A stretch of 64,000 nucleotides of DNA from Protea cynaroides. Its lineage: Eukaryota; Streptophyta; Magnoliopsida; Proteales; Proteaceae. Of the stretch, positions 38,801-46,300 are shown in pieces. The number at the start of each line of letters is the position of its first letter. The stretch's first letter is position 1. A program made the translations under genes and the position numbers. The stretch lies in the NCBI GenBank assembly GCA_028583415.1, contig CM053267.1:19103814-19167813 (forward strand), written 5' to 3'. The notes under the pieces are model-generated. The model searched no databases. It was not told where the DNA came from and saw nothing but the letters and a program-made list of their open reading frames with translations.

Positions 38801-38988
38801 TAGAATGGAGACAAAGCAAAGTAATCAAAGATGAGATTTTGATCAAGAGGGTATGTATTCAACCACAATTGATCCCTGAAGCAGATACCGGTCATGTCCG
38901 TCCCTGGAGGTGGCGGTGGCTGCGGGTTCCCATCCAAATTAGGGTTTCCGGTCATCAGATTTTGGGGCATCAACGGTGTCGCCGCCAT
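14645..38988 (-). CDS. MED6: Mediator complex subunit 6, five exons over 24.3 kb
   Basis: MED6 is a head-module subunit of Mediator, the nuclear complex that bridges transcription factors and RNA polymerase II. Joining exons 38988-38732, 37057-36883, 32489-32420, 23774-23665 and 14806-14645 gives 774 bp (257 residues plus stop), close to the plant family length. Residues 29-160 carry the conserved Med6 core, including PGTDMTGICFRDQLWLN, FDYFALSPFYDW, NNEQLRMRSIHPLD, EPHLFVIRKQKR and LTYYILDGSIYQAPQLC. The ISKAFTTAASKLEKI helix and VKRVDHILASLQRK follow. The tail is proline-rich (PPAPPPPPFPEGY) and ends GPSKRMKF, as in other plant MED6 proteins. Every junction has GT/AG and phases match, with no stop or frameshift, so the gene appears functional. 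The start at 38988 is preferred over an in-frame upstream ATG at 39072 because conserved MED6 proteins begin near here. Intron sizes are 1674, 4393, 8645 and 8858 bp, nearly all transposon-derived. Proper splicing is inferred, not shown. Confidence 0.97.
14807..15276. other. MED6 intron 4, 3' part
   Basis: From about 15075 the sequence is rich in TTTCGGT/ACCGAAAT phrases and begins near CATGGTTTGAAATTTCC. It resembles part of an AT-rich repeat that the L1 element entered. No coding content. Confidence 0.5.
15277..17212 (+). pseudogene. 5'-truncated L1-type LINE (RT thumb, zinc-binding domain, RNase H), antisense in MED6 intron 4
   Basis: The element starts abruptly within the reverse-transcriptase C-terminal region (GRIRRDYFNP, then LSYAGRVELVKFVLSS at 15361 on). 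It continues into the plant L1 zinc-binding block (CPLC...HIICRCEFAKKVW, about 16219-16287). It ends in an RNase H domain (16623-17078) with the acidic set in TDG, YEAEL, ESDS and ADILAK. A poly(A) tail lies at about 17197-17212. Stops and shifts occur, for example after 15624 and within the RNase H (YEAEL followed by TGA), so it is dead. 5' truncation plus a poly(A) end fits target-primed reverse transcription. A clear target duplication was not found. Confidence 0.88.
17213..20444. other. MED6 intron 4, AT-rich repeat-like sequence
   Basis: 17220-18300 again carries phrases such as CCGAAATATTTCGGTT and looks like the other side of the repeat interrupted by the L1. 18300-20440 has scattered short open frames without recognisable domains. 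No gene, RNA or element end is supported. Confidence 0.5.
20450..21487. mobile_element. Solo LTR, 1038 bp, perfect TSD AGTAG, in MED6 intron 4
   Basis: The termini are TGGTGCGGGAC and CTGCATTA, degenerate forms of TGATGC...GCATCA. The flanks are AGTAG at 20445-20449 and 21488-21492. It is the same family as the LTRs at 28504-30490 and 30919-32066, sharing phrases such as GGGAGTGAAATTTTAAGT and AAGGGTAATTC. No internal region remains. Confidence 0.85.
21493..23447. other. MED6 intron 4, middle part
   Basis: No domain could be recognised in the short frames here. The segment includes a TAGCAGCAA-type short repeat near 22325-22380. No element termini were resolved. Confidence 0.45.
23448..23577. 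mobile_element. Palindromic MITE, copy 1 (88 bp past MED6 exon 4)
   Basis: The ends are CATAGTTGTCAAGG and CCTTGACAACTATA. The interior is GC-rich with GCCTAGG-type phrases, and most of the 130 bp can fold on itself. The flanks are (TA)n, consistent with a TATATATA target duplication but not decisive. It is the same family as 24050-24191. Confidence 0.8.
23665..23774 (-). CDS. MED6: MED6 exon 4 (residues 168-204)
   Basis: The acceptor is TGTGTTGCAG|TTGATG and the donor CGCAAG|GTAACT. It encodes VDAENESSAFEPK through VKRVDHILASLQRK. At 110 bp it is not a multiple of three, so skipping it would shift the frame. It is bracketed closely by two palindromic MITEs. Confidence 0.96.
24050..24191. 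mobile_element. Palindromic MITE, copy 2, TSD GTTAGGAA (hAT-like)
   Basis: The terminal inverted repeats are perfect over 15 bp (CATAGTTGTCAAGGC). The 8-bp direct repeats GTTAGGAA lie at 24042-24049 and 24192-24199, a target size typical of hAT elements. The interior repeats CCTAGGC and GGCGCC phrases and folds into a hairpin. It lies 275 bp upstream of MED6 exon 4 in transcript order. Confidence 0.9.
24200..25269. other. MED6 intron 3 segment and RTE 5' leader
   Basis: No gene is recognised. The last 150 bp, with GGTCGGTACGTCAGG and GACGACCGGTACC, probably belong to the 5' untranslated part of the RTE element that follows. Confidence 0.45.
25270..28498 (+). pseudogene. RTE-type LINE (endonuclease plus reverse transcriptase), near full length, antisense in MED6 intron 3
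   Basis: The apurinic endonuclease domain starts at about 25430 (IRIASWNIGSL, CIQETR) and continues through SAYAP and GDDLTGHIGG to about 26150. The reverse transcriptase runs through 26780-27595, with GFMPDRSTTEI, VFIDLEKAYDKVPRE, QGSALSPYLFSLIMDD and the catalytic FADD box at 27464-27475. The C-terminal part (GRPKMTL..VVKKNMYSLG..ANPI) ends near 28470. The 3' end TTGGGATAAGGCTTTGTTGTTGTTGT is the short-repeat tail typical of plant RTE elements. Stops and frameshifts (the frame changes near 26510, 27010 and 27600) and a low-complexity insert at 27920-28070 show it is dead. Confidence 0.92.
28504..30490 (-). repeat. 3' LTR of the 28504-32066 element (interrupted)
   Basis: It matches 30919-32066 outside the insertion at 28846-29712. 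For example both contain GGAGATT(T/C)CAAGGGATGATTCGCAGC, and both end CTGCCACTGCATCA. Confidence 0.82.
28846..29712 (+). mobile_element. Solo LTR (867 bp) nested in an LTR
   Basis: It begins TGATGCAGG and ends CTGCATTA, and interrupts the host LTR between AGCCTAAT and CCAATCGATTGG. The flanks CTAAT and CCAAT form a 4/5 target duplication. It has a TATTATAATGG TATA-like site near 29264 and a long pyrimidine-rich leader after it, supporting plus orientation. No internal region remains. Confidence 0.7.
30919..32066 (-). repeat. 5' LTR of the 28504-32066 element
   Basis: It starts TGATGCGGGACC and ends CTGCATCA. The adjacent bases to the left, TCTAATACCA, are a decayed tRNA-Met primer site complement. 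Confidence 0.82.
32420..32489 (-). CDS. MED6: MED6 exon 3 (residues 145-168)
   Basis: A 70-bp exon encoding GRALYHISKAFTTAASKLEKIGY. The acceptor is CATTTTTCAG|GGACGG and the donor GGATATG|GTATCC, leaving phase 1. It is isolated by more than 4 kb of repeats on each side. Confidence 0.95.
32875..33530 (-). pseudogene. Second RTE reverse-transcriptase fragment, MED6 intron 2
   Basis: Read on the minus strand, the blocks SIVVPIYN (about 33520), LRRLIERF..CKKDLHIVFIGLEK (about 33300-33210), HQGSALSPYLFALI (about 33080-33040) and MLFADYIVLVDETKT (about 32980-32930) follow the same order as in the RTE element at 25270-28498. The catalytic FADD box has become FADY, the LDKAY aspartate region is altered, and stops interrupt it. 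An A-rich tract (33308-33348) splits the sequence. Neither terminus is preserved. Confidence 0.85.
33308..33348. repeat. A-rich low-complexity tract
   Basis: (A)n with a few interspersed G lies inside the RTE fragment. Confidence 0.85.
33531..34064. other. MED6 intron 2 segment
   Basis: No gene or element termini were recognised. The sequence from about 33920 contains a short plus-strand frame without a domain. Confidence 0.45.
34073..35133. mobile_element. Non-autonomous hAT-type element carrying a captured asparaginase exon (Pack-type)
   Basis: The left end TAAGGTTGCAATAAGGCCGG and the reverse complement of the right end, TAGGGCTGCAAGTTTGGCCC, are inverted termini. The direct repeats GTTTGGAG (34065-34072) and ATTTGGAG (35134-35141) match 7 of 8, the 8-bp target size of hAT elements. 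Both subterminal zones are rich in GGGCC/GGCCC phrases. The interior is not transposase but contains a host exon with its splice sites, plus a poly(A) run at 34658-34679. It sits in MED6 intron 2. Confidence 0.85.
34286..34516 (+). pseudogene. Captured exon of plant-type L-asparaginase/isoaspartyl peptidase
   Basis: The 231-bp segment (77 codons, no stop) is preceded by an acceptor (CCCTATGCAG|GTGCGA) and followed by a donor (CAACAG|GTAATA), so a genomic exon with intron edges was copied. The translation begins VRELETDPMFNSG and includes TKKGTAEMG, RRCDTVSGLITVKNPVSL and PHSYLAFSSAKEFARQQ. This matches the N-terminal half of plant Ntn-hydrolase asparaginases, which hydrolyse L-asparagine and isoaspartyl dipeptides. 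The catalytic threonine region lies in later exons and is absent. Several usually conserved positions differ (SGHRSAL, GVRIKDG). It is a fragment without function by itself. Whether it is transcribed within MED6 introns is unknown; it is antisense to MED6. Confidence 0.88.
35134..35426. other. MED6 intron 2, between the hAT-type element and the copia LTR
   Basis: Nothing coding. 35345-35426 is probably the residual internal region of the LTR element whose 5' LTR follows. Confidence 0.4.
35427..35438 (-). promoter_or_regulatory. tRNA-Met primer-binding site
   Basis: The plus-strand GCTCTGAAACCA differs at one base from the perfect complement GCTCTGATACCA. It lies two bases from the LTR that follows. 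Confidence 0.75.
35441..36108 (-). mobile_element. Copia-type LTR (668 bp) with its primer site, MED6 intron 2
   Basis: The termini are TGTTGGATGG and GGCCCAACA, i.e. TGTTGG...CCAACA, next to a tRNA-Met primer site. The minus orientation matches MED6 transcription. No gag-pol or second LTR was found, so it is a truncated element. The limits are based on termini only, with no target duplication. Confidence 0.65.
36109..36882. other. MED6 intron 2, 5' part
   Basis: It contains a short tandem duplication of about 48 bp (ATCTATGCAACTC at 36549 and 36597). No gene or element termini were recognised. Confidence 0.5.
36883..37057 (-). CDS. MED6: MED6 exon 2 (residues 86-144)
   Basis: The acceptor is TTTTCTATAG|GAAAATGAC and the donor is GCATT|GTGAGT. 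It encodes KMTGIEYVLSEV through QLCNVFAARI. The 175 bp bring the frame back to phase 0. Confidence 0.96.
37371..37706. mobile_element. TIR element rich in CGTATCGATACG palindromes, MED6 intron 1
   Basis: ATACGAGCCGTATTG on the left pairs in inverted orientation with ATATGAGCCGTGTTG from the right. The right end reads as CATGGTTTCAAGTATCG on the minus strand. The interior is packed with GTATCGATAC/CGTATCGA words and has poly(T) (about 37470-37491) and poly(A) (about 37599-37610) runs in inverted positions. The borders are approximate. Confidence 0.6.
37806..37837 (+). repeat. Possible SINE head remnant
   Basis: AGGGCGAGTCTTGGTGTGAT followed by GGTAATGTTG resembles the 5' end of tRNA-derived plant SINEs (GCCTTGGTGCAACGGTAA). 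No B box or tail follows, so this is weak. Confidence 0.3.
37922..38190. repeat. Tandem duplication, about 150-bp period, MED6 intron 1
   Basis: CCTCTAGAGTTCAGAAAC occurs at 37934 and 38084. Both copies continue through TAGTTCATAAA/TAGCACATAAA, TTTTCATAGGA and AACTGACTGATTT. Confidence 0.85.
38280..38300. repeat. poly(T) run in MED6 intron 1
   Basis: About 22 T in a row. On the minus strand this is poly(A) in the MED6 transcript. Confidence 0.8.
38382..38577. repeat. Tandem duplication, 103-bp period, MED6 intron 1
   Basis: AAGTG(A/G)CTGAATTAGCTCA starts at 38382 and 38485. Both copies end near GATAAACCAGGTAA. It lies about 155 bp downstream of the exon 1 donor. Confidence 0.88.
38732..38988 (-). 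CDS. MED6: MED6 exon 1 (residues 1-86)
   Basis: It starts ATGGCGGCGACACC, a strong initiation context. It encodes a short Met/Pro/Asn-rich leader, then the PGTDMTGICFRDQLWLN block. It ends ...AATCTCTC|GTAAGA, with Ser86 split after two bases (257 bp). Confidence 0.96.
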
Positions 38989-39169
38989 CTCTCTCCCGCT
39001 CGCTCTCTCTCTTTCTCGTCTAGCGGTGTCAAGTAGACGGAATATAACTGAAAAACGCCGTGAAAACCACAAACTTCAATCTACTAAAGTAGAACCGGAG
39101 TCAGAAAGTTCGGTTACGGCCAAAAAGCCAAAAAGGACCCGCATCCTCTCCAGCCCTGGGATTAAGAGC
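38989..39169 (-). promoter_or_regulatory. MED6 promoter-proximal and 5' UTR remnant
   Basis: Only about 180 bp lie between the MED6 ATG and the hAT-type insertion. On the minus strand it holds a GA-rich leader (GAGAGAGCGAGCGGGAGAGAG) just before the ATG and a weak TATA-like TTATATTC near 39050. An in-frame ATG at 39072 is not favoured as the start. A 15-bp tandem repeat AGCCCTGGGATTAAG adjoins the insertion. Confidence 0.6.
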
Positions 39170-39177
39170 CCTGGGAT

Positions 39178-40305
39178 TAAGGGTGTCAATACTGGGACCG
39201 AACCGGTAGCCCGGACCGAACTAACCCGAACCCAGCCCAGACCGAAACTTATTGGATGTGTTTCAGACACAAGCATGGAATCCTTATCGGGTTCGGTCCG
39301 GTCCGGTCTAGCCCATTGGGCAACCCATTAAGCAACCCGATGAAAGCCCGATCCAATTGGCCCAGATCGAAAACCCGTATGGACCGAACCTAATTTAACC
39401 CTAAAAAATCGGATATAAAGTTTAGCTTTAGGGATTCCGCCATTCCGAGTTCTCATTCTCGAGGCGAGCCTCTTCGCTTCTTTCTTTTCGCGGCTCGCCT
39501 CTTCGTCTTCTTTCTCAGAGGCTGAGAGTCTTCACTCTTCACAGTTCACAGTTCGGGGCGACAGGGCCTCACTCCTTAGGCTTCAGCAGCGGCGCTGCCT
39601 CTTGAGCTTGTCGGCTTGCCCTCTTTGGCGGTGGGCGTCTTCCTTCTCTTCATTCAGCACTCTCAGACTCTCAGCCTCTCCGCGGCTCCGCCTCTCAGTC
39701 TCAGACTATCAAGTCTCAGGTAAGATTTCATACTCAATCACTCAATGCTTCTCCATTCTCAGTTCTCTACTCACTCTCACTTTCACTCTCACAATCTTCC
39801 CTTTCTCGAGTCCCGACTCTCAAATCGCACCTCATTGGCTCACTCCCTCTGATTTTCTAAACCAAATGTCTTAACCTCACCCCCTCCCGATCGCTCTCAC
39901 TCTTTCTCGCCTTCTTTGCTCACCGACCACCTCACTCTCACGGCACACATTCGTGGTTCCCTGACCGCAGACCCTTCTCTTCCTATTCTGATTGCCAGAA
40001 TCCTGCACTGCAAAACTTAGCCATATTATTAAAGAGTGGTGCCACTGGTTGTCAAGCTGTGCTGCTGTGTTACATGGATATGGTTGTGACATCACTTGTA
40101 CATTCTAGAAATTAGTATCCAATGACTTTGGATTTATATGATATAATTTTAAAATTTTAAAATATGTTTAATTAATTCTATCAGTGTGAATGTGTGATCA
40201 CAGAAATAAAAATATTTGTTATAATATAAATCAAAATATTTTTATATGTGCGAGTGTGTGTTCATTGTTCACTTAAGTTATTGTAGTGTCATTGCATATT
40301 TTATT

Positions 40306-40356
<51 letters not shown>

Positions 40357-40693
40357 GAAACCTATCATTGTGGATCTACCTAGATACCTGAGTGGTGTTA
40401 GATGTAGGTATTCACACATGGTGACATGGGTGTGGTAAATAGAAGAAGATAGGGTAAATAAAATGGGCTCGATAGGCCCGATAAGCCCGGACCAGACCGA
40501 GCCAGTCCGAAATCAATTTGAAAAACCCAGACCGATAACAAACCGACACCGGACCAACCCGTAATTTAACGTGTCCAGTGCAGCCCACCCCAACCCGAAC
40601 CCTTAATGGACATGTTTTGGGTTGAGGCTATAAAGCCCGACACCGTTTCAACCCGGACCGAAACCGGCACGGACCGGCCCGTTGACACCCTTA
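39178..40693. mobile_element. Non-autonomous hAT-type element, perfect 8-bp TSD CCTGGGAT, upstream of MED6
   Basis: The terminal inverted repeat is TAAGGGTGTCAA at both ends. The direct repeats CCTGGGAT lie at 39170-39177 and 40694-40701. Both subterminal zones (39190-39410 and 40460-40685) carry many CCGGACC/GGTCCGG and AACCCG words, as expected for transposase-binding subterminal repeats. No transposase domain is found. The interior has a GC-rich, leader-like block and a (CT)n(CA)n microsatellite (40311-40356). Confidence 0.92.
39420..39725 (+). other. GC-rich leader-like block ending in a splice donor, inside the hAT-type element
   Basis: A pyrimidine-rich, CpG-rich stretch with no long conserved frame ends AAGTCTCAG|GTAAGATTTC, a strong donor. 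It looks like a first non-coding exon, either that of the lost transposase gene or a captured host leader. The sequence alone does not separate these. Confidence 0.45.
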
Positions 40694-40701
40694 CCTGGGA
40701 T

Positions 40702-41844
40702 TCCCATCGTTTCCTCTCAGTGGTTCTAAGAGGACACGACAGTCTCATACGGATAACTGACACGTGATTTTCGGATGAATCCAAGATACACGTTTGAACC
40801 GCTGTCCTCCAATACGTAGCTCTCGAGTAAATCCGAAATACACGTTTAAGCCACTTGGCCATCCAAATGATATTACCGTATTCTCCCAGAACCATTGAGA
40901 CGAGAAGATGTGAATCAGCTAAAAAAGGGAATGGATACGTAGGGCAAAAAAAGTGGGTATGGATGGTAATAATAATATTTTTCAAAATCTGGCTCGAAAA
41001 ATTACATGCGGTAATAATAATGCGGTTCGTCTGTGACATGGTTCGTCCCTAAATCCGTTAACAAAAGTACGAATATATATTCATTCACTTTATAACAAAC
41101 ATGCTGTACACCATCTAATGAATTAAATAATAGCATATAGACTATGAATTTATTAAAAAAGTAAATTATTCATATCATCCTGACCTTTGACTGTAGGAAT
41201 ACCTTAAAGTTATTAACAACTACATATACTATTCTTAAATTTCAAACCTTGTTATAGGAAGACCCACAAATATTGATGTATCATGATCATGAAACTATTT
41301 TAATATCTAAAATACCTTTATGAGTATTGTAAAGGAACGAAATTAGGTTTTTACCCCTTACCCTTTTCTTAAACCGTCTTTCTTTTTTCTTCGTTTTCCC
41401 CAAATTTGGTTTCGGATACGTTCATCACTACTGAGACACAAAACAGAATCCCTTTTGACAAAAAAATGGCCGCAGGGTTCGAGAAATGCTATAGAATCTG
41501 ACACATTGTGAGATTACGGCAGAAGTTGCGGCTGTGGCCGCAAAAAACTGCATTTGTAGTTCAAAAATCTGCTGGTCGTAGTATCCTCTCCGACGTTTGG
41601 ACACGAAGGTTTGTGATGAGGACACCCTACCTGAACAACTGGGTGTTTAAAAAATTGTAGGCGAAAGCGGAAGAGGAGTACAGGTTTACAATCCACGGGC
41701 CCCCGGTCATCCCGTGCAAGTTGCTATGAGTTTTTCACAGTGGGGCTTGGAACAATTTATCAAGAACAGATTAAAGAATTACAAAAGGAATTCCATCTCG
41801 TAGTTGGAGGAATTGCAACCGTTTTTGAATTTTCTTCGGATAGT
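40702..41844. other. Intergenic, formerly distal upstream of MED6
   Basis: It resumes the MED6 upstream region after the hAT-type insertion. It contains a G-box CACGTG (40761-40766) and a diverged direct repeat around ATACACGTTT (40789 and 40837). Several short frames up to 41840 have no recognisable domain. Confidence 0.5.
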
Positions 41845-42502
41845 TTATGTCCTAAATACACAGAGAGAGGTTTCACTGGCGGATATGGTGGTATCCAAGA
41901 TCCAGGTGGGTTCACTATGTTGGAATATATACATGTGGGCTTAATTAATTACTAGGCTCATTGATTAGTGGGAATCTATGTCACTAGGTTAGACCAGTTC
42001 GATCTGATTCGTCACAAGATAAAGAGATAAACAATCCCTATTACAGTGTGGGACTGATTAGGGTTTGTGACAGTATTATATATACTAGGTCATGAGTCCC
42101 CGCAACCATAGTTGTTTTCTTCTCTCTGTACCCACGAATAGTGAGCAAGGCGTGGAACCTCTACAGGCTGTGGAAGACCGTGATCAAAGCTCCAACACCA
42201 TTCTTGGAGATTAACGGCGGAAATCAATCTTCTACTCTCAGGTATGTCTCTATTATTATTGATTACATTGAACATCATTGTATTCTAGATCTCCGTATGG
42301 ATATTAGGGTTTAGGATGAAACCCTATGAACTGGAAAAAATCTAACACACTAAACCAGGTGGTGGATCCATTTCTTGTTCTGGAAAGAAAGGAAGCCATC
42401 GGGACTGTTAATGCCATGGTAGAACTTGGATTCCGCTGTGTCGCCGTCGATAAGGATGATCGTCCTGATGCCAAGGAGTTGGTCGATGAGCTTACATGAC
42501 TG
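41845..42502 (+). pseudogene. Receptor-like protein kinase C-terminal fragment (LRK10L-type), split by a solo LTR
   Basis: Upstream of the insertion the frame reads REVSLADMVVSKIQVG (41866-41917). Downstream it continues VVDPFLVLERKEAIG, then VNAMVELGFRCVAVDKDDRP and KELVDELT, stopping at TGA 42497-42499. These are kinase subdomains X-XI of the LEAF RUST 10-like receptor kinases, including the conserved Arg of subdomain XI (DDRP). Removing the LTR and one copy of the CACTA duplication restores the frame at this junction. Everything N-terminal to subdomain X is missing, so it is a pseudogene fragment. The kinase assignment is firmer than the subfamily. Confidence 0.75.
41918..42347. mobile_element. 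Solo copia-type LTR (430 bp), perfect TSD CACTA
   Basis: It starts TGTTGGAATATATAC and ends AAATCTAACA, with CACTA at 41913-41917 and 42348-42352. The short inverted termini TGTTGGA/TCTAACA are typical of copia LTRs. A TATTATATATA TATA-like site near 42075 suggests plus orientation. It sits in the kinase pseudogene. Confidence 0.9.
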
Positions 42503-43342
42503 TTTAAAAGAAATCCTTCGTAGCTTGGGATTCCGGTTATGAGTGGTCTTGAAAGCAGGGGAGTCAAGGGCACCAGTGAAAAGCCACCCCTGTTTAAAGG
42601 AAAAAGAAGAAGAGGAACAAGTACAGGTGGAGTCCTTGAGGGACTTAAGACCAGGTCACATTTGGAGGCTTGGTCTTTGAATCTGGATGAAGAAGACAAA
42701 GTGGAAGGGAAGAGAATTAGTAGTTGTGAGAAATTCATATGTTCCTCACTGTCGAAGTGTTTTCTGATCTTAGTCCAAGGTTCAATCTTCGACCTTCAAC
42801 ATCATCTTCCATTGAAATAACTTAGGTGTTCAATCTTCGACCTTGATTTTTCGACGATGATGATTGTTGTCGCTAGAATTTGCTTAGAGTTCGAGATGGA
42901 TGCCACCTGTGATGGGGAGAGGTGGTTGGGTTTTAACCTTATGGCCACTTCGATGCCTAAGTCATTATAGAACCAAGACAATCAAATGAAATTCAAAAAT
43001 AAGATAACCGAATTCCTAGTAGAGAAGGGATTGAGGTGCTTGGTTATGAAGAATATAACCTTGCTGAAGGTAAGTTCGAGAAAACATAACAAGTATCACT
43101 GTGGTGGAATATGACGTACTTAGCTCCTCTTTTCCTTATTCTATTTATAGCCAAAAGACTAGAACCACAAGTAGCCTTTCTCCTAGCTTTTGGGGCTTTG
43201 GTCAGAGGCCAGACTGTTGCCCATGTGTCCATTGAAGAGTGGCTGACCATGTCATGCTCCAAATTTACGATATGTAAAATTTCTAAGTTGACTGAACTAA
43301 TATATATTTTATGTTTGGTCCAACCCGGAATCACATAAGCGG
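42503..43342. other. Downstream flank of the kinase fragment, no recognised gene
   Basis: The plus-strand frame at 42539-42820 is Lys/Glu/Gly-rich with no recognisable domain. A 17-bp direct repeat, TTCAATCTTCGACCTT, occurs at about 42781 and 42829. Confidence 0.45.
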
Positions 43343-46300
43343 TGTAATGCCCGTCTCAACCACATTATGATCAATGTCACAAATAATTAATCAGAGTTAT
43401 ATAAATAGCGAAAATAACTAAATCCACTAAGCTTCTATTGATACTTTAAATAAAATAAGTAACATTGTATCAACTTATTCTAGTTCAACCATCCACTACC
43501 ATCAAATAAAAACCATTCTTAATTCAGCCCTATAACACTGGCTATGAAATAGTACTCGTAAAAAGTAAATGAAAATAAATAAATAAACTAATCTAAACTT
43601 CAGCATCTTTCAGCAATTGACACAACTTCTTTTGCTTCTTCTACTCGAAAACGCATGCATCACACTCATAGTCAGCATCATGATCATCTCCCTCCAGAGA
43701 TTTCACGTCCATATACGCCATAGACATAATAGTCGGAGCGTTCACATAATCAGCTACATTGTTAGCTGCAACATCAATTAAAAAGTTTGTGTATACAAGG
43801 GTGAGATCTCCAACTTGAGCTTATGAGAAAACAAAGAAGCAAATGGCAAAATGCATGATCACATTATTAATTCTAGTTTATAATACTGGTCTGGTATGTT
43901 GTATGTTATTGCTATGGGAAGGCTTGACCACACTCACCAAAGCTGGCCATAACCTCCTTGCACAAGAGAGAGTGGGTGCTCACCAGCCTACACCAATAGC
44001 CCTGATTGTCACACCCCAAAAATACCAGTCTTTGGGATATGACTGGATCAATACCTTAGTTTGGATGTAATCCCACCAGGACCTCATAAGTAATGCACAC
44101 ACATATCAACCACTACCAGCAAAATGCCACAATATAATCCAGAGTAATAATTAGTGGAAGATAACTAAACAATCGTGAGCACACTAATGATAATTAATAC
44201 TAGCATTTGCCATTGTTTACTTCCTCAAACGAGGATCCTCAAATAACGTCTTAAAACAAAACTACATGTAGTAGTGCCCTAATAATCATGGGCTATATAA
44301 ATAAGTACGTAATCCAAAGAGTGCTAAAAATAGAAAAATGGTTCATTATCCCAACAAGCTTCTTCCCAAGGATAACTATCCATCAAAGACATAGGCATTA
44401 CACTGGCAATCTGCGTCGTGTGCTTCAGCTTCATACTGTACTCCTCCTAGCTGGGCTAAGTGAGTGATCGCTAGGGCATTCAAGTAGTCGGCAATTGTAG
44501 TACCTATAATATCATCTAAAAGAATGGCGTACGCGAGGGTCCGCTCTCCAACATGAGCTCAGTGAGAAACAAATAAACAAGCAATCAAATATGCATGATT
44601 AGTTTATTACACATAACAAACGCAATAGTCAGGTATCATGTATGCCATGTGCTATGGTAAGGCCTAGCCACACCTCCCAGAGGCTGACTACAACCTCTAT
44701 GCACGAGAATGTTGGGTACTCACCAGCCTACCCAGTAGCCCTGGTGCCGCCACACAACGTCCCATTCAAAGTGGTGATTGGGCAGCAAGTCTGGCCAGTG
44801 ACGCTCCTATGAACACTGCCAACCTTTCCCCCTCATCACTCTACTCTACCAGTACATGACCCCCTAATGGCCAGGGTTGCATACAGGGGTAGTGCCACTA
44901 ATTAAAACCCTACATGTCATTCGATGTATCCCTCTCACAAAATCCAACAGGAATTCCTAGGCCATCCGTTTTGCCCCTCCCCCCCAAGATGCTGTCATCC
45001 CGCTGAGGGTGAGTGACATACTCGTCAATAATCATATAAAAGGGTAGATCCAGCGGTCCTCGACCGTTTCGCCATTCCCTACCCATTTCAGTCACACACA
45101 TTCATACATCAATTATATTATAATGCAAATGCATGCACAAAGCAGATATTGGATGACATGTTATCACAGCAAGCATATGGCACAACAAATCATATATTAG
45201 AAACACTCCAAAATTAGTCAGGGGTTCTGTTCCTCACCTGATACAACTTGTTTGAGATTGTTTCCACTAGCAAAGTCCATGTTTATAGGGTGTTCTATGC
45301 CTACACAAGGTGTACGGTCATTAATTTGAAGTCCTATATGATTTACTTTTGATTTGTACTAGTCTGGGCTTTACTGGTCGATATATCGGTCGCTACACTA
45401 TCAACCGGCTTATGGTTTGGTAGAAAATCCAGACCTTCTGTCGTTTGTCGATCAATATATCGGTCGGGACAGGGTATCGACCGTGACATCATCCGACTAA
45501 CTCCCTGAGTCTAGGATTTGTCGGTCACTATGCCGGTCCTTCCAGTATGGTCTGGTGTATCGATCGCCTCCTCCCCAAAGGCCATTTTTCTATTTAGTAA
45601 GTTGGGGCTCCTTCTTTGATTTAATCCCTTCCTTGCTAACATAATATGGTCCGGTGGTAGGCAACTCTTAGGTCTATATACCACCTAGCAAGCATAAAGT
45701 CGATTGCTTAACTAACCTATTCTTTAGGAAGAGCTGTTCTCCTTTCTAACAACCTACATTAACTTCATTATTGAAGAAGAATTAGTGTTGGTTACATCAG
45801 ACTCACATCCTTTACAGGAACATCAAGTTTCTCATTAAATTTTATAGTAGTTTAGGGTTTTACCAATGGTGACTTGATCAATGCTAATAGCGGTGTACAT
45901 CATCGGTAATTTACTAACACAAGTGCTACAAGGCTCCACTTTCTTCCTCTCCTTCCTCCCTTCCTCTTGAGAACACGTTAGAATTTTTGGGATTGATCGT
46001 ACTCAGGAGAGGGTAAAAGATAGGGCTGAAACAGGGTCGGGTTGGGCTGGGTATCTGCAAACCCCATCCTACCCAAGAATTTTTCACGTTAACCCAAACC
46101 TTACCCTACCCTGTTAGGGTGGTACATAACCTCAACCCTTACCCTACTCTGGCAGAGTACTACCAAACCCTACCCTACCCTAATGTATCCTGATTAGGTC
46201 GGGCTAGGCCAGGTTTACCCTGATTGACCTTGAATCAGGGTCGGGTTTACCCTGATTTATCCTGAACTCAACATTTTAACATATAAATCCAAATATTCAT

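Noticed and set aside
38728..39072. Longer MED6 first exon starting at the ATG at 39072
   Set aside because: The extra 28 residues derive from the GA-rich leader and have no counterpart in plant MED6. The ATG at 38988 has the better context.
39602..39874. Plus-strand 90-codon frame in the GC-rich block of the hAT-type element
   Set aside because: It runs through a strong splice donor, is Ser/Leu-rich by composition, and has no domain. The block is better read as a leader exon.
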